This document shows positions 1 to 6,403 of a stretch of 10,866 nt of DNA, one piece after another. Position 1 is the stretch's first letter; every line of letters begins with the position of its first letter. The position numbers were made by a program, and so were the translations under genes. Under the pieces are notes generated by a model. That model did not search any database. It had not been told where the DNA came from and saw nothing but the letters and a program-made list of their open reading frames with translations. This DNA comes from JADLGL01 sp964611195 (GTDB taxonomy: Bacteria; Pseudomonadota; Alphaproteobacteria; Rhizobiales; Kaistiaceae): assembly GCA_964611195.1 (NCBI GenBank), contig CAZSXA010000070.1:1-10866 (forward strand). Reading direction: 5' to 3'.

Positions 1-144
1 TGGGGGCCGGTGCTGGAGGAGGTTGCCGGCTTCGTCCACGCCCGCGCGGCGCGGCGACCGATCGCCGCCCGCACCGGGCCGCTCCGCCCGCGGCGGAGCG
101 TTCTCTCGGCGCCGTGGATCCGGCGCGCCGCCCGGCGCGCCTGA
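1..144 (+). CDS. C-terminal fragment of an unidentified gene
   Basis: Frame 1 is open from the window edge to a TGA at 142-144, giving 47 residues beginning WGPVLEEVAG. I do not recognise the family. The case for coding is compositional: nearly all third codon positions are G or C, as in the confirmed genes of this window, and the first and second positions are more mixed. The tail is rich in Arg and Ala with no visible domain, as is common for a C-terminal extension. The gene ends 5 bp before the stop of the convergent YCII-family gene, which fits a tight tail-to-tail arrangement. An overlapping frame carries a Met-started ORF from 23 to 238, but it runs antisense into the YCII gene and is less likely. 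Confidence 0.5.
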   Translation, partial: WGPVLEEVAGFVHARAARRPIAARTGPLRPRRSVLSAPWIRRAARRA

Positions 145-149
145 GCGGC

Positions 150-482
150 CTACATGCCGGGGATTTCAGCCAGCTCGTAGATGTCGATGGCAAACTTGCC
201 GTCATTGTCGGAAAGTAACGGATGGCCCTCGGTCATAGCCTTAGCGGCGTTCATGTCGGCCGCCTCGATGATCGTGTAACCCCCCATGTCGGCCGCGGTG
301 CCGGCCGACCCGTTGTCGAGCACCGACTGCCCCGGCATGAACGGCGAGCCGCCGTCCTTGATGGCCGCGCCCTGCTTGCCATACCAGGCGTTCCACTTGT
401 CCATGACGGCCTTCGATTCCTCGGGCGTCATCGCGCTCATATCGGTGGCCGGACCTTTGTAGAGATAAATGAACTTCGGCAT
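150..482 (-). CDS. YCII-related domain protein
   Basis: This 110-residue protein matches the small YCII/DGPF-type family. It starts with the typical beta strand MPKFIYLYKG, has a central helix rich in Met and Trp (MDKWNAWYGKQG), a degenerate DGPF-like loop (KDGGSPFMPG), and the conserved late GHP motif followed by a strand (FAIDIYELAEI). The fold is a ferredoxin-like dimeric barrel. Some relatives are fused to sigma factors or act as small dehydrochlorinase-like enzymes, but the role of stand-alone copies is mostly unknown and I cannot assign a substrate. Its length is normal for the family. The start is supported by a strong GAGGGAGG ribosome binding site a few bases upstream. No hydrophobic N-terminus is present, so it is probably cytoplasmic. 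It is monocistronic, convergent with the fragment at 1-144. Confidence 0.85.
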   Translation of the reverse strand: MPKFIYLYKGPATDMSAMTPEESKAVMDKWNAWYGKQGAAIKDGGSPFMPGQSVLDNGSAGTAADMGGYTIIEAADMNAAKAMTEGHPLLSDNDGKFAIDIYELAEIPGM

Positions 483-510
483 ATTTGCCTCCCTCGTTAA
501 TTCACGAATT

Positions 511-538
511 GGTTTACTACGATCAGCGTGACGGTCAA
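511..538 (-). promoter_or_regulatory. Candidate promoter of the YCII-family gene
   Basis: Read on the minus strand, TTGACC (538-533) lies 16 bp before TAAACC (516-511), about 30 bp upstream of the ATG at 482. The -35 matches TTGACA at five of six bases. The -10 is weak, which is common in GC-rich alphaproteobacteria. No start site has been mapped. Confidence 0.35.
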
Positions 539-616
539 GTGACGCCGAGCGCCAATCACGGCGATGTGAACAAAGAAGGAACAGCGCTGTGGTCGGGACG
601 GTGCCGGTGCGGTCGG

Positions 617-2950
617 TCAGCCGGCGCCGAGCGCCGCCATCGCAGCGAGCGTGGCATCGTCGAAGAAGCCGTCCGGCTTGCCGGCAAGGAGGCCTTCGCC
701 GATGAGATAGGTCTCGATGGCGCGGCGGATTTCGGCCGGGTGGTCGCCGCTGCTGAAGTAGTCGATGGCCGACGCACTGCCGAGCGACAGCGCCTCGATA
801 TAGTAGCGCGCAGCCCGCTCCATGTCGGTCGGAACGCCCTGCCCGGCTTGATAGAGATAGCCGAGATTGAGGAGCGCATCGTCGTCGCCGGCGAGCGCCG
901 CCTCCTCCCAGAGATCGCGCGCTGTGCTGTAGTCCTGCTCGACGCCGAGCCCGTCGGCGTGGAGGATGCCCATCCGCGTCAGCGCGGCGGGGATCTCGCC
1001 GGTCAGCGCGGACTGGGAGTACCAGGCAAAGGCCTGCGCGTAATCGCGCTCGACGCCGATCGCAAACTCGTAGAGGCGCCCCAGCGCATACATCGCGATG
1101 CCGTCGCCGGCGGCAGCGCCGCGTTCATACCACCGCCGCGCTTCGTCGAGATCGGCCTCCACCCCCTGACCGACTTCGTAGATGAAGCCGAGGCTCATCA
1201 TCGAATAGGCGAAACCGCGCTCCGCCGCCGCCTCGTACCAGACCGTCGCCGTTTCGAAATCGACCGGTCCGCCTTCGCCATATTCCAGCATGTAGGCGAG
1301 TTCCTGCATGGCGAAGCCGTCGCCGCCTTCGGCCGCGCGCTCGTACCAGTAACGCGCCTCGGCAAGGTTCTGCTCGACGCCGCGACCGTTGCGGTAGCGA
1401 TAGCCGATGGCGGCGCTGCCTGCTGCGTTGTCGGCGTCGGCGGCCCGCGCGAACCACCGCCCGGCCTCGTCGAGATCGCGTTCGACGCCCGAGCCTGAAT
1501 CGTAGAGATAGCCGAGCTCGACCATCGCATCCGAACTGCCGGCCTCGACGGCGCGGCCGTACCAGTCGAGCGCCGCCTCGATATCCTGTTCGGTACCGAG
1601 GCCTTGCTCGTAATAGCGGCCGACCAGCGTCATCGCAGCGGGGCTACCGAGTGCAGCAGCGGCACGGCCGGCATCGAATGCCTCCGAGCGGCGCTCGGCG
1701 ACGTCGGCGGCGCGGGCGAGCTGATAGAGCATGCGCCGGTCGTCGGGGTTGAGTTCGATCGCGAGCCGGCAGGCCTCGAGCGCAGCCGAAGCAACGACCA
1801 GATGCGTCGGCACAGGTGGGACATCCTCCGGCCGATCGGGATCGTAGCGATAGGCCGCCTCGCGGTCGCAAGCGGCGATCGCGGCTTCGGCCGGGTTGTC
1901 GCCCTCGGCAACCACAGTGGGCCCCGGACCTTCATCGGGTGGCAGAAGCTGGTCGTTCGCCGCGGCGTTCTCGCCGCGCAGCTTGTTGAGCGCAGCGCGC
2001 GCAAGATCGGCGTAGAGGCCGTCGGGGTAGTAGCGAAGGAAGCTCTGCCATGCCTCGATGGTGTCGATGGCGAGCGCGGCCTGATAGGCAACGACGATAT
2101 TGCCCTGCTCCTCCGCCGGCTGCTGTGCCACCGCCACGGGCGGCGCTTCGACCGCCCCCGCTTCGGCGAAGAAAATCTGCTCGCGGCCGAGCGATGAGGT
2201 GATCATCGGTTCCTGCGCACCGCCGGTCGCCGCCATCACGTCGTCGCGGACATTGCGGAAGATGAAGCTCACCTCGAGGCCCGGCGTTTCGAGATGATCC
2301 AAGAGGGCCTCCGTGAACGGGCTGTGATCGCCATCGCCGTCGGCAGCGATCGTCCCCTGCCGCGCGGCGAAGGCGAGGATCGTCGAGCCGTCTTCCAGCG
2401 TCGGCGGCTCGAACAGCGCCAGGCCGCGGCCGATCGACCGCGACGGATCGGTCATTTCCATCTGGTTGGCGAACGGGTTGTCGCGGCATGCGTCGAGAAT
2501 CACGAGGCGAAGCGATTCGGCCGCCTCAACCGCCAGCAGCACGCGCTCAAGTCGGATCGCCTCGTCCCAGAGATGGACGTCCCGCTTCAGCTCTGCGTCG
2601 ACGGGGATGAGAAAATTGGTGTCGCCCATCTCTATGCCGTGGCCGGCATAGTAGACGACGGCTACATCGGCGCTGGCCACCTTCTCCTCGAAGGCCTGGA
2701 GCTCGGAACGCATTCCGGCGAAATCGAGGTCGAGAACAACGGTGGTATCGAAGCCCAGCCGCGCGAACGCTGCACCCACCGCGACCGCGTCATTGGCCGG
2801 GTTGCGGAGCGGCGTGACCGATTCGTAGCTGGCGTTGCCGATGACGAGGGCAACGCGCGAGCCGTCCGGCTCCTGCGCGAGGGCCGGGCCAGTCCCAACG
2901 AGAAGGACGAACAGAATGATGCGGTGCGCCCAGCGCCCGGCAGCGCCCAT
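617..2950 (-). CDS. Secreted caspase-fold protein with eight Sel1 repeats
   Basis: This 777-residue protein begins with a signal peptide (hydrophobic 10-24, likely cleavage after ALA-26). A caspase-like (peptidase C14) domain spans about 32-262: VALVIGN and the PLRNPANDA motif are followed by the catalytic His104 in YYAGHG and Cys155 in DACRDNPF, so both dyad residues are present. A linker carries the short repeat-like motif FLRYYPDGLYADLARAAL (304-321), often seen after bacterial caspase domains. Eight Sel1 repeats of about 36 residues run without a gap from 435 to 723, each with the G-x-G-V-x-x-D-x-x-x-A pattern. The last 30 residues (GLLAGKPDGFFDDATLAAM) resemble half of a peptidoglycan-binding type 1 domain. 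Bacterial caspase homologues are Arg/Lys-specific proteases; Sel1 repeats bind protein partners. The inferred site is the periplasm. The start is backed by GGAG six bases upstream. It lies downstream of the SIMPL gene, behind a strong hairpin. Confidence 0.9.
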   Translation of the reverse strand: MGAAGRWAHRIILFVLLVGTGPALAQEPDGSRVALVIGNASYESVTPLRNPANDAVAVGAAFARLGFDTTVVLDLDFAGMRSELQAFEEKVASADVAVVYYAGHGIEMGDTNFLIPVDAELKRDVHLWDEAIRLERVLLAVEAAESLRLVILDACRDNPFANQMEMTDPSRSIGRGLALFEPPTLEDGSTILAFAARQGTIAADGDGDHSPFTEALLDHLETPGLEVSFIFRNVRDDVMAATGGAQEPMITSSLGREQIFFAEAGAVEAPPVAVAQQPAEEQGNIVVAYQAALAIDTIEAWQSFLRYYPDGLYADLARAALNKLRGENAAANDQLLPPDEGPGPTVVAEGDNPAEAAIAACDREAAYRYDPDRPEDVPPVPTHLVVASAALEACRLAIELNPDDRRMLYQLARAADVAERRSEAFDAGRAAAALGSPAAMTLVGRYYEQGLGTEQDIEAALDWYGRAVEAGSSDAMVELGYLYDSGSGVERDLDEAGRWFARAADADNAAGSAAIGYRYRNGRGVEQNLAEARYWYERAAEGGDGFAMQELAYMLEYGEGGPVDFETATVWYEAAAERGFAYSMMSLGFIYEVGQGVEADLDEARRWYERGAAAGDGIAMYALGRLYEFAIGVERDYAQAFAWYSQSALTGEIPAALTRMGILHADGLGVEQDYSTARDLWEEAALAGDDDALLNLGYLYQAGQGVPTDMERAARYYIEALSLGSASAIDYFSSGDHPAEIRRAIETYLIGEGLLAGKPDGFFDDATLAAMAALGAG

Positions 2951-3045
2951 TGCCAGCTCCGGATCGGTCCCCTTCCGCGGAACCTCGCCGGATTATATCG
3001 GCGCGGCAAGCGGCCACAAGGATCGCCCGCGGATGTGATCGTGCC

Positions 3046-3073
3046 GGGTCCCGGACCAGGCGGTCCGGGGCCC
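3046..3073 (-). terminator. Strong hairpin between the SIMPL and caspase genes
   Basis: GGGTCCCGGACC (3046-3057) pairs with GGTCCGGGGCCC (3062-3073) around a 4-base loop. The 12-bp stem has one G-T wobble. It begins 12 bases after the SIMPL stop codon on the minus strand. No T-run follows, so it is not a classical intrinsic terminator. It may terminate weakly, stabilise the SIMPL mRNA 3' end, or reduce read-through into the caspase gene. Confidence 0.55.
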
Positions 3074-3085
3074 AGCCTATCAGCG

Positions 3086-3781
3086 CTATTGCGGCGCGAT
3101 CTCGTAGACGACGGTCGCGTTGGCCGTTATCGCCTGCTCGCCGGCAACGATTGGCACCGAATTGCTGCGGGCCAGCGCGAACTCCGGCTGCGGCGACCCG
3201 CCGCCAAACGCCGACACCGACAGAATGCGGACCAACTCCACGCCTGCGGCTTCGGCCATCAGTTCGGCCTTGCGGCGGGCATCGGCGATGGCGGCAGCCA
3301 TCGCCTCATCGCGGAGCGGCTCCGGTTCGGCGACGTCGAAGCGGATCGAGTTGATCTGGTTGGCGCCGGCGGCAACGACCTGATCGAGAACGTCGCCCGA
3401 AGCGGCGACGTCGCGGATGCGGACCGTGACCCGGTTCGACACGCTGAAGGCGACGATCTCCGCCTGCTCGCTCTCCTCGTAGCGCCGGTCGGCATAGATC
3501 GGGCTGATCGAGAAGCCGCTGGTCGAGATGTCGCGATCATCGACCCCGGCAGCACGGATCGTGTCGATCACCGACTGCATGTCGGTATTGTTGGCGGCGA
3601 GCGCGTCAGTCGGGCTCTCGGCCCGTGTCGTGACGCCGATCGTGATGACGACGATGTCGGGCGTCGCCATCACGACGCCGGTGCCCTCCGCGGTCAGCGT
3701 GGCGGTTTCCGGCGCGTTCTGCGCCAGCGCCGGCGCGGTCATGACGACGAGCGCCGACAGGAGGATGGCAATGCGTTTCAT
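3086..3781 (-). CDS. SIMPL (DUF541) domain periplasmic protein
   Basis: The protein is 231 residues from the chosen ATG. It has a textbook signal peptide (MKRIAILLSALVVMTAPALA, cleavage before QNAPE) and then the SIMPL/DUF541 fold: TLTAEGTGVVMATPDIVVITIGV at the start, DIRDISTSGFSISPIY-like segment (DDRDISTSGF), a YRVSN-type strand (FSVSNRVTVRIRD), and the characteristic helix AMAAAIADARRKAELMAEAAGVEL followed by a VLSVS-like strand. Members such as YggE of E. coli are periplasmic; they have been linked to oxidative stress tolerance, but the molecular role is unclear. The frame is open 62 codons further upstream (to 3967), but that extension runs through the promoter and into the tRNA region and lacks family similarity. 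The ATG at 3781 has AGGAC upstream. It is divergent from the tRNA and followed by the caspase/Sel1 gene, also exported. Confidence 0.93.
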   Translation of the reverse strand: MKRIAILLSALVVMTAPALAQNAPETATLTAEGTGVVMATPDIVVITIGVTTRAESPTDALAANNTDMQSVIDTIRAAGVDDRDISTSGFSISPIYADRRYEESEQAEIVAFSVSNRVTVRIRDVAASGDVLDQVVAAGANQINSIRFDVAEPEPLRDEAMAAAIADARRKAELMAEAAGVELVRILSVSAFGGGSPQPEFALARSNSVPIVAGEQAITANATVVYEIAPQ

Positions 3782-3888
3782 GGTGGCTGTCCTGATCTCG
3801 GCCCCCGAAGACGGCGCAGACCCTGCCGCGCCATTGCGACGCGAATGCGGCGGCAGCCGCGCCCCAACCGGTTCGCGCGTCTCGTCGC

Positions 3889-3918
3889 TTGCTCCGCGCC
3901 GCGGGCGGTCCCTATAAC
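3889..3918 (+). promoter_or_regulatory. Likely promoter of the tRNA-Ile2 gene
   Basis: TATAAC (3913-3918) is a near-consensus -10 in an otherwise GC-rich stretch. TTGCTC (3889-3894) is an 18-bp-spaced -35 of poor match. Transcription would start near 3925, leaving a 5' leader of about 28 bases before the tRNA. The bases after the -10 (CGACGCGG) form a GC-rich discriminator, as found at stringently controlled stable-RNA promoters. Assigned by position and motif only. Confidence 0.5.
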
Positions 3919-3952
3919 CGACGCGGAATGGCGGGGCGCGATACCTTGCCAA

Positions 3953-4028
3953 GGGCCCGTAGCTCAACGGTTAGAGCCGGCCGCTCATAACGGTCTGGTT
4001 GCAGGTTCGAGTCCTGCCGGGCCCACCA
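3953..4028 (+). tRNA. tRNA-Ile2 (anticodon CAU, lysidine-modified)
   Basis: The cloverleaf is complete. The acceptor stem GGGCCCG (3953-3959) pairs with CGGGCCC (4018-4024), with discriminator A4025 and an encoded CCA (4026-4028). The D stem is GCTC/GAGC, the anticodon stem is GGCCG/CGGTC with loop CTCATAA (3984-3990), and the T arm is GCAGG-TTCGAGT-CCTGC. The anticodon CAT fits Met or Ile2. The one-base-shorter D loop (AACGGTTA), the TGGTT variable loop and the GC-rich acceptor stem resemble bacterial tRNA-Ile2 (E. coli ileX type), not elongator or initiator tRNA-Met. The CAU would be converted by TilS to lysidine-AU to read AUA codons. One unusual feature is A15 with U48 (3967 and 4000) in place of the common G15-C48 pair. 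A LOV gene starts 23 bp downstream. Confidence 0.93.
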
Positions 4029-4038
4029 TCAGCCGATC

Positions 4039-4045
4039 GGGAGGG
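4039..4045 (+). promoter_or_regulatory. Ribosome binding site deciding the LOV start
   Basis: GGGAGGG sits six bases before the ATG at 4052 and inside the 23-bp gap after the tRNA. It fixes the LOV start here, although the reading frame stays open far upstream through the tRNA. Confidence 0.75.
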
Positions 4046-4051
4046 AAAACG

Positions 4052-4468
4052 ATGGCGACTGGCTATGGCGATCTCGACAAGGCGGCACTGCTGACGACGG
4101 AGGAGCGCGAGCAGAGCGTCGTCATCACCGACCCGGCACTGCCCGACAATCCTATGATCTTCGTTTCCGCCGAGTTCGAGGCACAGACCGGCTACGCGCC
4201 CGATGAGGTGCTGGGCCAGAACTGCCGCCTGCTGCAGGGCGAGGGGACCGATCCCGAGGCGGTCGAGGCCATTCGGGCCGCGCTGGCCGCGGGCGAGGAG
4301 ATTTCGGTCGATATCCTCAACTACCGAAAGTCGGGCGAGCCATTCTGGAATCGGCTCCACATCCGTCCGCTTCGCGACGACAGTGGCGCAGTCATGTTCT
4401 TCGCCGGCGTCCAGAATCCGATCCCGGCCGACGAAGCCCGCACCGATTCGAACGCGGCGAACGACTAG
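4052..4468 (+). CDS. Short LOV-domain blue-light photoreceptor
   Basis: This 138-residue protein is essentially one LOV (PAS-type flavin) domain. The flavin-binding signature LGQNCRLLQG places the photoreactive cysteine at Cys58; it differs from the common NCRFLQ by Phe-to-Leu. The other flavin contacts are present: N90 and N100 in NYRKSGEPFWN and Q121 in FFAGVQN. Blue light should drive a reversible cysteinyl adduct with FMN. There is no kinase, HTH, GGDEF or other effector domain. Only about 20 residues precede the core and about 17 follow it, as in 'short LOV' proteins of other Alphaproteobacteria, which signal by dimer rearrangement to unknown partners. A ribosome binding site supports the ATG at 4052. 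The gene follows a tRNA by 23 bp and shares its stop region with the convergent DUF218 gene. Confidence 0.93.
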   Translation: MATGYGDLDKAALLTTEEREQSVVITDPALPDNPMIFVSAEFEAQTGYAPDEVLGQNCRLLQGEGTDPEAVEAIRAALAAGEEISVDILNYRKSGEPFWNRLHIRPLRDDSGAVMFFAGVQNPIPADEARTDSNAAND

Positions 4469-5232
4469 ATCCAGCCGCGAATGCGATAGACGAGCGTCCC
4501 GACCCATTCCTTGACCGCGATCGTCGTCGTCGCCAGCGCCTCGGCGTCGGGCAGCCAATCGAGGACGTTTCCATAGCGGGCGCGGACCCGAGCGTCGGCC
4601 GGCGCCGGAACGACATCGACGCCGACTGCGGTGAAGGCGTCGACCGCGCGTGGCATGTGCCAGGCCGAGGTGACGAGGAGCACGCGGTTCCAACCCGCCG
4701 TCTCAATGGCGTCCCGTGAATTGATGGCGTTCTCCCGCGTGTTGCGGCTCTCCCCCTCCAGCACGAGCATGTCGCGCGGCACGCCCAGTTCGACAAGAAG
4801 GTCGGCGATCAGCTCTGCCTCGGGTCGCAACGCGTCCGACCAGGGCAGATTGCCGCCGGAGACGAGGATCGTCGGCGCCAAGCCGGCGCGATGGAGCTCG
4901 GCGGCAAGGAGCGCGCGGTCCACCGCATCGCTAAAGTCGATATCCGCATCGCTCGGCCTCGCCGAGGCAAGCCCGCCGAGCAGCACGATCGCATCGGCCG
5001 AGGGAAGGCTAACGACCGAAACGGGCGGGTAGCGCTGCTCAAGGTCGCCGATCAGCCAATTTGCCGTCGTCGGCATCGACGCCACCCAGAGGAGGACGAG
5101 CGGGACGAGAAAGAGCACGCGTCCGGTCCGCCGCCAGCGAAAGCTGACGAGCACCGCGAGGAAGCCGAGAATGAGCGCCAGGCCGAGCGGATAGACCGCC
5201 AGAGGCAGGGCTTTCGTCAGCAGGAGATCCAT
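4465..5232 (-). CDS. DUF218 / YdcF-SanA-ElyC-like membrane protein
   Basis: The protein is 255 residues from the chosen ATG. Two N-terminal membrane segments (about 7-30 and 38-55) are followed by a DUF218 domain: ADAIVLLGG, then ILVSGGNLPW, the LEGESRNTRENA motif and VLLVTSAWHMPRA. These are the hallmarks of the YdcF/SanA/ElyC family of inner-membrane proteins. ElyC and SanA have been tied to cell-envelope integrity and lipid-carrier or peptidoglycan metabolism, with the biochemical activity unsettled. The two-TM plus DUF218 order is like ElyC. An upstream extension to 5316 is open but reads through the divergent gene's leader; the ATG at 5232 with GAGG upstream is preferred. The C-terminus ends in IRGWI, overlapping the LOV gene stop. 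Confidence 0.9.
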   Translation of the reverse strand: MDLLLTKALPLAVYPLGLALILGFLAVLVSFRWRRTGRVLFLVPLVLLWVASMPTTANWLIGDLEQRYPPVSVVSLPSADAIVLLGGLASARPSDADIDFSDAVDRALLAAELHRAGLAPTILVSGGNLPWSDALRPEAELIADLLVELGVPRDMLVLEGESRNTRENAINSRDAIETAGWNRVLLVTSAWHMPRAVDAFTAVGVDVVPAPADARVRARYGNVLDWLPDAEALATTTIAVKEWVGTLVYRIRGWI

Positions 5233-5308
5233 GGTCACGCCTCGGCGATCGGATGACGCGCGGCCCGCAATGATGCTAGGTGCGTCGCAGTCTTGGCCGG
5301 ACGCGACG

Positions 5309-6331
5309 ATGCCCACACCTTACTTCGATCTCAGCAAGGTACCTGAATCCGAATTCGACCGTGCGCTCGAGCTGATATTCGCCCGGCCCGAGGACTACGA
5401 CGTCCACGCTCAGGTGCTGTACTACAAGGATCTCGGCCTCAAGGTCATCCGCGATCCGACCACGAGCCGCCTGCGCCGCTATGCCCGTGTCGCCCTGGAG
5501 GAGCGAAAACCGCTATCGGCGATACGCGTCTCCGATGGCGAACTCGGGGTCCTCACTTTCGGCGCGTTCGACGACACCCCCAATCTCGACCGCTTCATCG
5601 CGGTGGATTCCCTCCTTAAGCAGTCGGACAGCTTCGTCCTGGACGATACCTGGCTGCTGGTCATCCGCGACCTCCTGCTGGGGGCAATCGCCCAGGCCGA
5701 TGTCGTCGGGGTGCCGGGGTTCTGGCTGGAGGATGGACCAACCCGGGCCTTCCGACGCAGCCCCGAGAAGATGCGGGCGAGCTTTCGGGAATGGCCACGC
5801 GGTGTCTACGGTGACTGGAAGGGTCGTATCCACATGCCCGAGCTGGCCCGACAAGGCTATCTCGACGGCAAGGTCGTCGGCTCGAACTACTTCTATCTCG
5901 CGTTCCTCTCCGGGCTCGACGAACTGGTGAGCCTTGCCTCGTCCGTCTTCCTGATGACCGCCCATCCCAATCTCGAAGAGGCCTTTCGGCGCCGGTATCC
6001 CGACACGCCGCTCCGCTCGCTTCGGATCGGCCGTCGCGACGACCCGCGCCGCAGGAAGTCGCGAACGCCGTACTTCCTTGCCGAGTATCACGACGCTCTG
6101 CCGCGTGACCTCACCGGTGCGCTCTGCCTCGTGGGTGGCGGCCCGTGGTCGCTCATCTATTGCAGCTGGATTCGTCAACGCGGCGGCGTTGCGCTCGACA
6201 TCGGCTCCGGCGCCGATCTCCTCGCCGGCGAGATCACGAGGTCAGTCCATCGCCGGATCGGCGACGACGCCCACAAATACTCGCTTGTCGACGACACGAC
6301 CGAGGGCACGCCCGAGCCGTCACCTGCTTGA
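5309..6331 (+). CDS. Putative GT-D-fold-like (DUF1792-like) protein
   Basis: This protein is 340 residues from the chosen ATG. I recognise motifs of the GT-D glycosyltransferase fold. SAIRVSDGE (70-78) resembles the S-I-V-R-F-G-D-G-E nucleotide-sugar motif; it is followed by ADVVGVPGFW (130-139) and a late block with LVGGGPWSLIYCSW (274-287) and VALDIGSGADLL (294-305), like the G-A-G then I-D-I-G blocks of that family. GT-D enzymes add sugars to glycans on serine-rich proteins; here a role in surface polysaccharide or protein glycosylation is only an inference. There is no signal peptide or membrane segment. The ATG at 5231 would overlap the start of the divergent DUF218 gene and add 26 low-complexity residues; ATGs at 5270 and 5273 are also possible. 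It probably leads the unit containing the next two genes. Confidence 0.55.
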   Translation: MPTPYFDLSKVPESEFDRALELIFARPEDYDVHAQVLYYKDLGLKVIRDPTTSRLRRYARVALEERKPLSAIRVSDGELGVLTFGAFDDTPNLDRFIAVDSLLKQSDSFVLDDTWLLVIRDLLLGAIAQADVVGVPGFWLEDGPTRAFRRSPEKMRASFREWPRGVYGDWKGRIHMPELARQGYLDGKVVGSNYFYLAFLSGLDELVSLASSVFLMTAHPNLEEAFRRRYPDTPLRSLRIGRRDDPRRRKSRTPYFLAEYHDALPRDLTGALCLVGGGPWSLIYCSWIRQRGGVALDIGSGADLLAGEITRSVHRRIGDDAHKYSLVDDTTEGTPEPSPA

Positions 6332-6403
6332 CTTGTCGGCCCGCTATCGACCTTGATCGGGCGACGCCGTGTTCGAACATGGCGCAAGCGAAGGGGCGGG
6401 ACG

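Noticed and set aside
540..616. Possible terminator after the caspase gene (ACAGCGCTGT palindrome followed by T-rich bases)
   Set aside because: The palindrome has no room for a loop, so no stable hairpin would form.
485..1498. A 337-codon plus-strand open frame
   Set aside because: It is antisense to the Sel1 repeats and has no recognisable domain; GC-rich DNA keeps opposite frames open.
3953..4028. tRNA-Met as an alternative identity for the CAT-anticodon tRNA
   Set aside because: The shorter D loop, the TGGTT variable loop and the GC-rich acceptor stem match tRNA-Ile2 better than elongator or initiator Met.
3953..4060. The tRNA 3' end as an integration site of a genomic island
   Set aside because: No integrase, no second copy of the tRNA 3' end in the window, and the downstream genes look native in composition.
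2294..4468. A 724-codon plus-strand open frame covering the tRNA and the LOV gene
   Set aside because: Most of it is antisense to the caspase and SIMPL genes. It also reads through the tRNA, giving the familiar spurious peptide VAQRLEPAAHNGLVAGSSP. Only the part from 4052 is a real gene.
3971..4693. A minus-strand frame of 240 codons across the tRNA and LOV gene
   Set aside because: It ends inside the tRNA complement and overlaps two better-supported genes.
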